Counted from the first letter of the stretch, positions 23,650 to 37,483 are shown. The stretch: 64,000 nt of DNA from Trichopria drosophilae (GCA_030407085.1 CM059585.1:95698501-95762500); one strand, 5' to 3'. Translations and numbers: made by a program. The notes: generated by a model from the letters alone, not told the origin.

Positions 23650-26600
23650 AGTAGAGGGGCTAGGAGTGTTTTGGACCCCCCCACCCTACCTCCCATCGAT
23701 GATAGCATGATGGAAAAATTGCGCAAATGGGCCGTCAGAAGGTCAGGAGTGAAAGGAGGTTATTATAAACAATTTCATGTATTGTTATTACAAATTTCGA
23801 AAGCTGTGAAGGTCGAAAAACATAGGTCATTTAATGCATTACATTGTCTAATCAAAAGAGAAGGTAAAGGTCAACCAATATTTATTATTTCATTAGATAT
23901 TGTTATTAATAAAATGTTTTTATATTATCATTGAAAACGTCATCTTTCTAATGCTTGATCTTACAAAATTCAATCAGAGCGATTGAAAAGTGTTGGTCGT
24001 TACACATTAGGATTGCCATGTGTCGAAAATCAAATTTCAAAAGTCGCCTTCATTAAAGGTCAGATATTGCTACATTATAGTCGCTTATGAAAATACATCG
24101 TATTCGGTAGGAACCGTATTGAGAGTGAAAGTAAAATGACCTTTTCCTCGTGCGTACACCGTTACCGACCTAATTCGGATGTTACATATCTTTTTTGATG
24201 AATTGACAGCGTAGATTTCCATAAGTCTGAATACCAGTTTGAAGGTGTCTAGCTCACTCTCGCTTTGACCTCTCCCTTGTCATGTTGTAAGTTCGAATTC
24301 ACCTTTCAGAATTTTCTCTCGTCGGGGAAATCTCTCCACCAATATGACAGTCGCACAACCGGTTTGCGGACCTTTCCCTTGACAAGCCGTTAGTGTATCT
24401 CAATGATCTCCAATAGTGACGAAACCGCTGAGCCCCTTCACACAAAACCGCTAAGACCATTTTAAAATTAATTTAGAAAAGCCTCTAAGCAAGTCTCAAC
24501 GCGTTCAAAAGACCTGGTGTCGACCCCCTGATGCGCGGAAGCCTTTTCCTCGTGCGTTCTACTATCATCTCTCTCGCTCTCGCATACTCTTATTTAGATC
24601 CATTAACATTAGCAGTATACCGTTTTCACGGTCGTCGATTATCCGTGGATCACTTATTCATCGTACATTTGTTTTCCTGAAACTTTCGAAAATGTATTCA
24701 GGTCCAGACACGTTTAAAAGGTCATTGCACAATTTCTTCAAAACATTATCTCTTTACCAAATTTCGGCAATCCGTGACGTAAGAGAAAGGAGGCAGTCTA
24801 ATTCAAATATTCCAATGTCATAATTTCTATGATCTCTCTAGCTCTCGCATACTCTTTCTTAGATTCATTAACATTATCAGTATACCGTTTTCACGGTCGT
24901 CGATTATCCGTCGATCACTTATTCACCGTACATTTGTTTTCCCGAAACTCTCGAAATTGTATACAGGTCCAGACATCGTTTCAAAGGAATGTCGCGTTAC
25001 TGTGTCTATGTTTGACAGCACGTAAGCGCCTCTATTTCAAAACTTGTATTTCTACAACAATATGGTAGATGTCTAAAAGATTTTTGAGGCCTTGAACAGG
25101 GTTTACAGCACTCTTGAAGAAGACGCTGCTGAGGATCAATTTTCCAACTTCATTCGAGAATCCATCAAAAAGATTGAGTAAATCAATTAATTCTTAAGGA
25201 CCAATCCTCACATTCCAAATGGGGTGAAGTTATCATTGGAGACACGTATTCATTGCATCACGGTACAGAGGGTTACAGCTGCTCACAGATTAATTAGCGT
25301 ATCTCAATGATCTCCAATAGAGACAAAACCGTCGAGTCCCTTCACCCAAGACCATTTTGAAATTAACGTAGAAAAGCCGCTAAGCAAGTCTCAACGCGTT
25401 CAAAAGACCTGGCGCCGACCCCCTAATATTGTTATAAAAATGTCCAGCCGTTAGATGGCAAACGGCCTCTTTCTAATGCGTGATCTTAAGAAATTAGTTC
25501 ATAAATATTGAAAAGTACTGGCTGTTACACATTAGTATTGTCATGTGAGGAATGTCGAAAAAAAAATTGCAAAAGCAATTCATTAAAGGTCAGCTATTGC
25601 TACATCATATTCGCTTCTCGATGCCTATGTGGAAATACAGCGTAGGCTAGGAACCGTATTTTGAATGTGAACATAAAATTCTAATAATGACCTTTTCCTC
25701 CTGCGTGCTACTACCATCTCTCTTGCTCTTTAGTACCCGTTGTTAGATTATACCGTTATCACGGTCATCGAAATCACCGATTGCCAGCCGATCATTTTCA
25801 CCATATATTTTCCATGTATACAGGTTCAGACGCGTTTAAAGTCATTGCGCAATTTCATCAAAAGGTATACCAAGTAACACATTTTCGCTTTCCAAAATTT
25901 TTAGACAACCTCCACCATAATAGAAAGGAGATGATCTCAGTTCTGTATTTTATCTAGGAATAACATGGCGGGCCACCTGTAGGCCAACTCACCCCTTTGT
26001 CAACAAAAGTAGCATAAATAAATAAATAAATAAATAATTTATAATAATAATATTTAAATAGTAATAAATTTCACATAATCCGAATAGCGTGTATTAAAAT
26101 GTATAATATAGAAATGATGGAAGAAGCTAGCAGTAATTAGAAAGAGAGGATGACACGCTTATTCCCTATGCATTTATCTATTCACGATATTTACGTGTTT
26201 TCATGACGTTCGAGCCATAGCTGTAAGAGTTTGGACACGTGGGTAATGTAATTAATCAGATTCCTGACCGTTTTTTAATATGTGTACAATTTACGACATC
26301 TTAAACATCGCCATACAAGTTTCGACCTGTTAATTACCCGTAGACTTTACTATACGGTAACAATGAATCTGACTTCTCACAAGTGACGAACACATACGAG
26401 TATCGACTTGCTTCTAATATAATTAATTAACCTTGATTTAATATTTCCCACTTTTAAAATTTCTGAGAATAAGAAGATCGAAATGACGACGTAAAAATCT
26501 AAGAGAAGCGTGTAAAATTCAACAGTTTCTTTCTATCTTTACGCACAGTTTTGTGTCTTTTAAGTAAAAAGTTAAAGGAAATGATAATGCTGCCATCTTT

Positions 26601-29600
26601 TGGTATGTTTAAAGAGATTGCAGAATCTGCGTGTTGCAGAATGAAATATGTGGGTGCATCTAAAATGCATAGATTCATCGTAGGCTGCCATCATACACTT
26701 GCTGATATGAGTGGCTATGGAGCGAATGCAATTGAATATGAGGTTCTTGAAAATTGAATCTAGTTGACAATTAACCTTATTATCACCATACAAAAGAATA
26801 TGAAAGTGAAATTGTTAAATATTACCGCGCATCTACTGCAAAGCGAAAGCAATCTCGCTATTTTTAAAATACCTATACTGCCATTACTAGACATCTCTCT
26901 GAAATTAACACTTTGCATAGTCTTTAATCATAGGCGGTTGTCTATCTGCTGTATCATCACTCGTTTCAAAACGTTTATTGACGACATTCACGTAAATCTG
27001 GATGCATTTGCATTGTGAGTGGTAAGCATGACCATACTTCTTCAATTTCAAGTTCTGCAAACGTTGACATGAAATCTATAGGTAGACTCGATGTCTTTTG
27101 TTTCCATTAATGCAAGACGCTTCACTTCATAGTAAATTCTCATTGACCTTCGAAGAGATGCAGGCTAGTCTTGAAGATTTTACAGTATACAATTTTAAAG
27201 CATTTTAACATTTTCTTTAGCACACTTTCCGTTAAATGTATGATTTTCGCAATTTATTGAAAATCGACGTTGTTGTTGTCCTATGAGTTTCGGTAGAGAT
27301 GGACAGGCTAATATGTCTATATCGACAATATTGTCAGCATCTAAAATTTCCTGCAACCTATGTCTTTTATTTGTCTGCGCCTTTTATGTATATCTTGTGA
27401 GCACATGTAACGATATCTTCCAACGTTTCGTTGATTCCATCAAAGGGTATATCGCCCGATTCCAATCGTAGACCATGACAATTGTGCATTTTATGTTCAA
27501 AACGTACTTTACTACATTACTGTCGGAAATATCCATAATGTACATTTCCTTCGATATAAACTGATTACCAGATCCGGGGAATCCTTGCACGTCGACAATA
27601 TTCTACATTTCTAGTATCTAATACTGATTTGCTTGTCCCCTTCATTAATTGACGCATCATTCTCTCTCACACACACTCTTTGCCCCTTCCACATATGGCG
27701 TGGTACCTCTAACTTATGGGTATACGTCGTACCTTTCTCTCTCTAGATCGTAGTATCTCTTCGTAAAATCCTATGAATCGGAAATCAAATCAGAGTGTAA
27801 CAAAAACGTCGATTCTTCAGCGGGCCAACACTTGAGATTTTCGATAGTTTGTGAGTTACGATACTCAGATGATGAAGAAGTTAAACGTAATATTAAATCG
27901 TTTCAAGTACTAGCACCAGTATGATGGTCACCGCACTTTCACAATTGAATAAATCTTTTCTACGATATTCGATCTAATTGAAATGTGCATAGACGTATGA
28001 ATACAAGTTTCGATTGGTTTATAATACAATTGAGCGTGCCAAAGAGCTCTAAATTTTAAATAAAAAATGATCAGTCATTAACTTGACATCCTTTAAACAA
28101 TTAATTTTTGTATGTATATTAAATAGCGATACACTGCAGTCTTAAATCAAATAATTAAAATCATTACATCTTAAAGTCAGTCCATGCATAAATCTTACAT
28201 GGTCTAAGTCATCTTATCTACACTACATCTTTCTTTCTGTAAATGCAAAACAAAACGAAAGACAACAAATTATTTATCATTATGATAATAACAAATTCTT
28301 TCACATTAGAACCGCGTCTAATAGCCCACATAAGGTCGCCTTATTCGTAGTGAATTTAACTTTCGAACTGTCATCTTTAATTGTCGTAATCATTATCTCT
28401 CTCTCTCTCATTACCTACCGATTTGTTGCATCGATACGAATACTCTTACATCAAATCGAGTCGTATGCACATTCTTGTGTTGTAACATTCACACGACTAT
28501 GGAATGAAATTTATTCTGAAAACCCAACAAGTACAAGCGTAAATGTATTTTAATACTAACGAATGGTACACCTCTTGATTCGAAATTGTATGTAGCGTAA
28601 CCGACATGACTATTTAATTCCGTTTACAATAATGTTTTGGAGATTCACACCGCACGAAACGTTGTTATATTTGACAGATTTTTGCTACTTCCACATTGTA
28701 ATCTTAATTAGTTAACTAAGTTATTCACGTACCAATACTATTGTTATATGTAGGTATTTTGTTAAATATATTGTCATAAGGAGAATGTCCTCCTATCCAT
28801 CACACCTAGTGTAATACCAAAAGACACAAGTCATTATATCAATAAATAATTTTCATAGTAATAAATTAACCTTTAAAAACTTCTCATGTTTTCACATCAT
28901 GCACTAAAATTTCAGATTATTATTATTATTATTAATATTGAATCGTTTATAGAACTGATGTTTTCATATATAATCACTTAAAAAGACTGCTACCGTATAT
29001 GAAATATAGGACTAAACAACAATTCAACATGAAGACATGCATAGATTAATTCTATTTAAAACATTAGTCATTTTGAAAGGAAAAGTGAAAAATTCTCAAT
29101 GACCTATCTGTAAAGCTTCTATCTTACTTCTATCTTACTTCATGTTTCTTTTCGACAGTCCAAACACATCGGTACATAAACACACTTTCAATAATTATTG
29201 AATAATTTCTTATATAAGGGAGTAAATATTCAACGATTTTTTCGTAAATAATGAAACAATTTAATATATATACGATCATTATACAATTTTACTAAAACAA
29301 GCTTAATTGCGGTGTTTTGGAAATGTTGGTGACAAAACTATGAATATGCAATTAAATAAATCATTTAACACACGTATCTCTATCATTACGTTCAATTATA
29401 TAATTTTTTAATACATATAACACGTACATATTTACAATATTTGCAGACTGTACGTCAGTCTTTTCATTTTCACGTTTAGACTAAAATGTGCGTCAAAACT
29501 GACTCTTGCTCGTCATTAATAATAGGCATCTAGTACATCGGAGCTTTGAAACACCTTTACAATATGTTGTATATGTTCTTAAATCTGAATGCATTCACGT

Positions 29601-30264
29601 TACTGATGACAATAATGATTCTTTAGTTTTATCTTGACCAAAGGTGCAAACGCAACAAATTGAGATCAGTACCATTAATTGCCAGTGTCTGAAATTTCTT
29701 ACCCACACCGATGAAGGAAATGTCGTATATTATAGGCAAAAGCATTCACAGTTATTAATATGATTCTTTATAAGTCATAAGTATATACTGTCGACTAGAT
29801 TCATAATAAACATATTGTTTAATGTAGATCGGTAAGTATCTAATTCCTTATCTTACATTTAATTCCTCACAATATTCAATATGTACCCTTCAAAGCGTCG
29901 TGTTTTATTTTTGATTATTGTATTTTGTAATATATCTGCTCGCACTCTCTATATTGAATTCATATTTTAAAGATAAATTGTAGCCACTACAGATATTAAC
30001 GAACACCTTACTAAGAACTAATACCTACACTAATATTCTACCTATACCAAAAACATCTAGCAAATAATCGAGATAATATTTTCACTTCAAATTTATTATT
30101 ATACTTGAAATATTTCTCCGAGTCTAAACTTCTCTTACAAGTTTACTGTGTTCTGCATCTTACTTATCTTATATTGAAAACGTTAGTTAACTAATATTTT
30201 ATGCGTGAAATTTGCATATTTTCCAATCCATATCTTTGAACACATTTATTCTCTAAAGATTACT
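23650..30264 (+). repeat. Left arm of the giant palindrome
   Basis: Matches the reverse complement of 30864-37483. Differences seen by eye include T/C at about 23671, a shorter C run near 23673-23680, A/T near 23840, single-base changes near 28412 and 28431, and a small indel near 27370. The arm itself holds duplicated blocks: 24001-24165 resembles 25520-25730, 24395-24535 resembles 25297-25435, and 24560-24715 resembles 24828-24985 and 25700-25840. Confidence 0.85.
27193..27602 (-). pseudogene. Nuclease-like remnant, left-arm copy (more damaged)
   Basis: Mirror of the right-arm copy at 33526-33935. The N-terminal piece with DVQGF and QFISKEM is open on the minus strand. The same frame change as in the right copy follows. 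In addition, near 27368 the sequence differs from the right arm (AAATAAAAG instead of a longer A run), which brings an in-frame stop and a second frame change. So this copy is more degraded than its mirror, showing that the arms are not kept perfectly identical. Confidence 0.5.
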
Positions 30265-30863
30265 ACACAGATTCCACAGAAACTGACCAACTCACACACT
30301 GTCGTAAACACTTAAAAGAACCCAATCTTCGACGGCCGAAATAACGGAAATTATGTATTTTGGTTGTCAGTCTTAATTATTAGTAAGGTGCTCGTTAATA
30401 TCTGGAGTAGCTGCAATTTTTATTTTTAAAATATGAAATACACGATTATGCCATAGTGGAAAGGTATGTGCTATGGAAATATTGAAACTATATAAATGAA
30501 GTTAAGGAATATTAATAGTGTGAGGAATGTTAGCAGAGACGATACGAAATAAACTTATAACATAAGAAAGCTAATGAGATATAAATGGAAAATTCAAAAT
30601 AATTACAAATTTTGAAAGTGAATACTACGATTGAGATGTATTATGTTAGAAGAAGAATATCAGTGAGAGTATAATGTAATACTGGGAAAGTAATAATGTA
30701 TATAAAATTATTATTAATTATGAGTAGGGGTTTAATTAATGCCTTGAGCAGAAAGTATCTTTAAAAAATAAATATTATTCGTATATTCTACACGTTTAAG
30801 TGTGCACAGTATGAAATAAGACGGTAGATTGCTGTACTCTCAGAGTCGAAAGAAAACACTTAG
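30265..30863. repeat. Central spacer of the palindrome, with partial arm copy
   Basis: The 599-bp unpaired centre. It contains AGTAAGGTGCTCGTTAATAT at about 30382, followed by matching sequence to about 30436. This is an imperfect direct copy of right-arm sequence at about 31116-31170 and an inverted copy of left-arm sequence at about 29958-30015. No gene is present. Confidence 0.7.
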
Positions 30864-33800
30864 AGTAATCTTTAGAGAATAAATGTGTTCAAACATATGG
30901 ATTGGAAAATATGCAAATTTCACGCATAAAATATTAGTTAACTAACGTTTTCAATATAAGATAAGTAAGATGCAGAACACAGTAAACTTGTAAGAGAAGT
31001 TTAGACTCGGAGAAATATTTCAAGTATAATAATAAATTTGAAGTGAAAATATTATCTCGATTATTTGCTAGATGTTTTTGGTATAGGTAGAATATTAGTG
31101 TAGGTATTAGTTCTTAGTAAGGTGTTCGTTAATATCTGGAGTGGCTACAATTTATCTTTAAAATATGAATTCAATATAGAGAGTGCGAGCAGATATATTA
31201 CAAAATACAATAATCAAAAATAAAACACGACGCTTTGAAGGGTACATATTGAATATTGTGAGGAATTAAATGTAAGATAAGGAATTAGATACTTACCGAT
31301 CTACATTAAACAATATGTTTATTATGAATCTAGTCGACAGTATATACTTATGACTTATAAAGAATCATATTAATAACTGTGAATGCTTTTGCCTATAATA
31401 TACGACATTTCCTTCATCGGTGTGGGTAAGAAATTTCAGACACTGGCAATTAATGGTACTGATCTCAATTTGTTGCGTTTGCACCTTTGGTCAAGATAAA
31501 ACTAAAGAATCATTATTGTCATCAGTAACGTGAATGCATTCAGATTTAAGAACATATACAACATATTGTAAAGGTGTTTCAAAGCTCCGATGTACTAGAT
31601 GCCTATAATTAATGACGAGCAAGAGTCAGTTTTGACGCACATTTTAGTCTAAACGTGAAAATGAAAAGACTGACGTACAGTCTGCAAATATTGTAAATAT
31701 GTACGTGTTATATGTATTAAAAAATTATATAATTGAACGTAATGATAGAGATACGTGTGTTAAATGATTTATTTAATTGCATATTCATAGTTTTGTCACC
31801 AACATTTCCAAAACACCGCAATTAAGCTTGTTTTAGTAAAATTGTATAATGATCGTATATATATTAAATTGTTTCATTATTTACGAAAAAATCGTTGAAT
31901 ATTTACTCCCTTATATAAGAAATTATTCAATAATTATTGAAAGTGTGTTTATGTACCGATGTGTTTGGACTGTCGAAAAGAAACATGAAGTAAGATAGAA
32001 GTAAGATAGAAGCTTTACAGATAGGTCATTGAGAATTTTTCACTTTTCCTTTCAAAATGACTAATGTTTTAAATAGAATTAATCTATGCATGTCTTCATG
32101 TTGAATTGTTGTTTAGTCCTATATTTCATATACGGTAGCAGTCTTTTTAAGTGATTATATATGAAAACATCAGTTCTATAAACGATTCAATATTAATAAT
32201 AATAATAATAATCTGAAATTTTAGTGCATGATGTGAAAACATGAGAAGTTTTTAAAGGTTAATTTATTACTATGAAAATTATTTATTGATATAATGACTT
32301 GTGTCTTTTGGTATTACACTAGGTGTGATGGATAGGAGGACATTCTCCTTATGACAATATATTTAACAAAATACCTACATATAACAATAGTATTGGTACG
32401 TGAATAACTTAGTTAACTAATTAAGATTACAATGTGGAAGTAGCAAAAATCTGTCAAATATAACAACGTTTCGTGCGGTGTGAATCTCCAAAACATTATT
32501 GTAAACGGAATTAAATAGTCATGTCGGTTACGCTACATACAATTTCGAATCAAGAGGTGTACCATTCGTTAGTATTAAAATACATTTACGCTTGTACTTG
32601 TTGGGTTTTCAGAATAAATTTCATTCCATAGTCGTGTGAATGTTACAACACAAGAATGTGCATACGACTCGATTTGATGTAAGAGTATTCGTATAGATGC
32701 AACAAATCGGTAGCTAATGAGAGAGAGAGAGATAATGATTACGACAATTAAAGATGACAGTTCGAAAGTTAAATTCACTACGAATAAGGCGACCTTATGT
32801 GGGCTATTAGACGCGGTTCTAATGTGAAAGAATTTGTTATTATCATAATGATAAATAATTTGTTGTCTTTCGTTTTGTTTTGCATTTACAGAAAGAAAGA
32901 TGTAGTGTAGATAAGATGACTTAGACCATGTAAGATTTATGCATGGACTGACTTTAAGATGTAATGATTTTAATTATTTGATTTAAGACTGCAGTGTATC
33001 GCTATTTAATATACATACAAAAATTAATTGTTTAAAGGATGTCAAGTTAATGACTGATCATTTTTTATTTAAAATTTAGAGCTCTTTGGCACGCTCAATT
33101 GTATTATAAACCAATCGAAACTTGTATTCATACGTCTATGCACATTTCAATTAGATCGAATATCGTAGAAAAGATTTATTCAATTGTGAAAGTGCGGTGA
33201 CCATCATACTGGTGCTAGTACTTGAAACGATTTAATATTACGTTTAACTTCTTCATCATCTGAGTATCGTAACTCACAAACTATCGAAAATCTCAAGTGT
33301 TGGCCCGCTGAAGAATCGACGTTTTTGTTACACTCTGATTTGATTTCCGATTCATAGGATTTTACGAAGAGATACTACGATCTAGAGAGAGAAAGGTACG
33401 ACGTATACCCATAAGTTAGAGGTACCACGCCATATGTGGAAGGGGCAAAGAGTGTGTGTGAGAGAGAATGATGCGTCAATTAATGAAGGGGACAAGCAAA
33501 TCAGTATTAGATACTAGAAATGTAGAATATTGTCGACGTGCAAGGATTCCCCGGATCTGGTAATCAGTTTATATCGAAGGAAATGTACATTATGGATATT
33601 TCCGACAGTAATGTAGTAAAGTACGTTTTGAACATAAAATGCACAATTATCATGGTCTACGATTGGAATCGGGCGATATACCCTTTGATGGAATCAACGA
33701 AACGTTGGAAGACATCGTTACATGTGCTCACAAGATATACATAAAAGGCGCAGACCAAAAAAAAAGACATAGGTTGCAGGAAATTTTAGATGCTGACAAT

Positions 33801-36800
33801 ATTGTCGATATAGACATATTAGCCTGTCCATCTCTACCGAAACTCATAGGACAACAACAACGTCGATTTTCAATAAATTGCGAAAATCATACATTTAACG
33901 GAAACTGTGCTAAAGAAAATGTTAAAATGCTTTAAAATTGTATACTGTAAAATCTTCAAGACTAGCCTGCATCTCTTCGAAGGTCAATGAGAATTTACTA
34001 TGAAGTGAAGCGTCTTGCATTAATGGAAACAAAAGACATCGAGTCTACCTATAGATTTCATGTCAACGTTTGCAGAACTTGAAATTGAAGAAGTATGGTC
34101 ATGCTTACCACTCACAATGCAAATGCATCCAGATTTACGTGAATGTCGTCAATAAACGTTTTGAAACGAGTGATGATACAGCAGATAGACAACCGCCTAT
34201 GATTAAAGACTATGCAAAGTGTTAATTTCAGAGAGATGTCTAGTAATGGCAGTATAGGTATTTTAAAAATAGCGAGATTGCTTTCGCTTTGCAGTAGATG
34301 CGCGGTAATATTTAACAATTTCACTTTCATATTCTTTTGTATGGTGATAATAAGGTTAATTGTCAACTAGATTCAATTTTCAAGAACCTCATATTCAATT
34401 GCATTCGCTCCATAGCCACTCATATCAGCAAGTGTATGATGGCAGCCTACGATGAATCTATGCATTTTAGATGCACCCACATATTTCATTCTGCAACACG
34501 CAGATTCTGCAATCTCTTTAAACATACCAAAAGATGGCAGCATTATCATTTCCTTTAACTTTTTACTTAAAAGACACAAAACTGTGCGTAAAGATAGAAA
34601 GAAACTGTTGAATTTTACACGCTTCTCTTAGATTTTTACGTCGTCATTTCGATCTTCTTATTCTCAGAAATTTTAAAAGTGGGAAATATTAAATCAAGGT
34701 TAATTAATTATATTAGAAGCAAGTCGATACTCGTATGTGTTCGTCACTTGTGAGAAGTCAGATTCATTGTTACCGTATAGTAAAGTCTACGGGTAATTAA
34801 CAGGTCGAAACTTGTATGGCGATGTTTAAGATGTCGTAAATTGTACACATATTAAAAAACGGTCAGGAATCTGATTAATTACATTACCCACGTGTCCAAA
34901 CTCTTACAGCTATGGCTCGAACGTCATGAAAACACGTAAATATCGTGAATAGATAAATGCATAGGGAATAAGCGTGTCATCCTCTCTTTCTAATTACTGC
35001 TAGCTTCTTCCATCATTTCTATATTATACATTTTAATACACGCTATTCGGATTATGTGAAATTTATTACTATTTAAATATTATTATTATAAATTATTTAT
35101 TTATTTATTTATTTATGCTACTTTTGTTGACAAAGGGGTGAGTTGGCCTACAGGTGGCCCGCCATGTTATTCCTAGATAAAATACAGAACTGAGATCATC
35201 TCCTTTCTATTATGGTGGAGGTTGTCTAAAAATTTTGGAAAGCGAAAATGTGTTACTTGGTATACCTTTTGATGAAATTGCGCAATGACTTTAAACGCGT
35301 CTGAACCTGTATACATGGAAAATATATGGTGAAAATGATCGGCTGGCAATCGGTGATTTCGATGACCGTGATAACGGTATAATCTAACAACGGGTACTAA
35401 AGAGCAAGAGAGATGGTAGTAGCACGCAGGAGGAAAAGGTCATTATTAGAATTTTATGTTCACATTCAAAATACGGTTCCTAGCCTACGCTGTATTTCCA
35501 CATAGGCATCGAGAAGCGAATATGATGTAGCAATAGCTGACCTTTAATGAATTGCTTTTGCAATTTTTTTTTCGACATTCCTCACATGACAATACTAATG
35601 TGTAACAGCCAGTACTTTTCAATATTTATGAACTAATTTCTTAAGATCACGCATTAGAAAGAGGCCGTTTGCCATCTAACGGCTGGACATTTTTATAACA
35701 ATATTAGGGGGTCGGCGCCAGGTCTTTTGAACGCGTTGAGACTTGCTTAGCGGCTTTTCTACGTTAATTTCAAAATGGTCTTGGGTGAAGGGACTCGACG
35801 GTTTTGTCTCTATTGGAGATCATTGAGATACGCTAATTAATCTGTGAGCAGCTGTAACCCTCTGTACCGTGATGCAATGAATACGTGTCTCCAATGATAA
35901 CTTCACCCCATTTGGAATGTGAGGATTGGTCCTTAAGAATTAATTGATTTACTCAATCTTTTTGATGGATTCTCGAATGAAGTTGGAAAATTGATCCTCA
36001 GCAGCGTCTTCTTCAAGAGTGCTGTAAACCCTGTTCAAGGCCTCAAAAATCTTTTAGACATCTACCATATTGTTGTAGAAATACAAGTTTTGAAATAGAG
36101 GCGCTTACGTGCTGTCAAACATAGACACAGTAACGCGACATTCCTTTGAAACGATGTCTGGACCTGTATACAATTTCGAGAGTTTCGGGAAAACAAATGT
36201 ACGGTGAATAAGTGATCGACGGATAATCGACGACCGTGAAAACGGTATACTGATAATGTTAATGAATCTAAGAAAGAGTATGCGAGAGCTAGAGAGATCA
36301 TAGAAATTATGACATTGGAATATTTGAATTAGACTGCCTCCTTTCTCTTACGTCACGGATTGCCGAAATTTGGTAAAGAGATAATGTTTTGAAGAAATTG
36401 TGCAATGACCTTTTAAACGTGTCTGGACCTGAATACATTTTCGAAAGTTTCAGGAAAACAAATGTACGATGAATAAGTGATCCACGGATAATCGACGACC
36501 GTGAAAACGGTATACTGCTAATGTTAATGGATCTAAATAAGAGTATGCGAGAGCGAGAGAGATGATAGTAGAACGCACGAGGAAAAGGCTTCCGCGCATC
36601 AGGGGGTCGACACCAGGTCTTTTGAACGCGTTGAGACTTGCTTAGAGGCTTTTCTAAATTAATTTTAAAATGGTCTTAGCGGTTTTGTGTGAAGGGGCTC
36701 AGCGGTTTCGTCACTATTGGAGATCATTGAGATACACTAACGGCTTGTCAAGGGAAAGGTCCGCAAACCGGTTGTGCGACTGTCATATTGGTGGAGAGAT

Positions 36801-37483
36801 TTCCCCGACGAGAGAAAATTCTGAAAGGTGAATTCGAACTTACAACATGACAAGGGAGAGGTCAAAGCGAGAGTGAGCTAGACACCTTCAAACTGGTATT
36901 CAGACTTATGGAAATCTACGCTGTCAATTCATCAAAAAAGATATGTAACATCCGAATTAGGTCGGTAACGGTGTACGCACGAGGAAAAGGTCATTTTACT
37001 TTCACTCTCAATACGGTTCCTACCGAATACGATGTATTTTCATAAGCGACTATAATGTAGCAATATCTGACCTTTAATGAAGGCGACTTTTGAAATTTGA
37101 TTTTCGACACATGGCAATCCTAATGTGTAACGACCAACACTTTTCAATCGCTCTGATTGAATTTTGTAAGATCAAGCATTAGAAAGATGACGTTTTCAAT
37201 GATAATATAAAAACATTTTATTAATAACAATATCTAATGAAATAATAAATATTGGTTGACCTTTACCTTCTCTTTTGATTAGACAATGAAATGCATTAAA
37301 TGACCTATGTTTTTCGACCTTCACAGCTTTCGAAATTTGTAATAACAATACATGAAATTGTTTATAATAACCTCCTTTCACTCCTGACCTTCTGACGGCC
37401 CATTTGCGCAATTTTTCCATCATGCTATCGTCGATGGGAGGTAGGGTGGGGGGGGGGTCCAGAACACTCCTAGCCCCTCTACT
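30864..37483 (-). repeat. Right arm of the giant palindrome
   Basis: Reverse-complement partner of the left arm, 6620 bases. It has a longer G run near its outer end (about 37448-37457). It carries the better-preserved nuclease-like remnant at 33526-33935. Other open frames (for example 34337-34558, 36062-36301 and 37196-37543) occur in both arms but show no recognisable motif, and I do not call them genes. Confidence 0.85.
33526..33935 (+). pseudogene. Nuclease-like remnant in right arm (two frames)
   Basis: Two overlapping open pieces. The first carries NIVDVQGFPG and NQFISKEMYIMD; after a one-frame change the second carries NYHGLRLESGDIPFD, IYIKGADQKK, then DIDILACPSL and a C-terminal C-x2-H-x6-C-A pattern. 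The order of these blocks resembles, from memory, a large uncharacterised arthropod protein family that I associate with repetitive elements and that looks like a DEDDh-type exonuclease fold; I could not check this. The frame change is shared with the left arm, so it predates arm divergence. A stop precedes the first piece at 33523-33525. Downstream, fragments such as RLALMETKDIES may belong to the same protein. Confidence 0.5.

Larger units (their letters stand above)
23650..37483. mobile_element. 13.8-kb giant palindromic element with 6-bp TSD
   Basis: Two inverted arms, 23650-30264 and 30864-37483, mirror each other around about 30564 with only scattered differences. The ends are AGTAGAGGGGCTAGGAGTGT and its complement, directly flanked by GTTTAT on both sides. 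This shows insertion of the whole palindrome as one unit. A 6-bp duplication and AG...CT ends are typical of Maverick/Polinton-type elements, which use a retroviral-type integrase. However, no integrase, protein-primed DNA polymerase, ATPase, protease or capsid frame is visible. The content is a broken nuclease-like gene and internally repeated non-coding blocks. I infer a non-autonomous derivative. It sits within an intron of the host gene. Confidence 0.8.

Noticed and set aside
23632..23934. 100-codon frame at the palindrome terminus, mirrored as 115 codons at 37196-37543
   Set aside because: It reads through the terminus and, on the left, into flanking host DNA; no motif was recognised and the arms differ by an indel within it. 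Possible but unsupported.
23650..37483. Assembly artefact as the cause of the palindrome
   Set aside because: The arms differ by real substitutions and indels, a unique spacer exists, and the perfect 6-bp duplication at both outer ends is not expected from misassembly. Long reads would still be the final proof.
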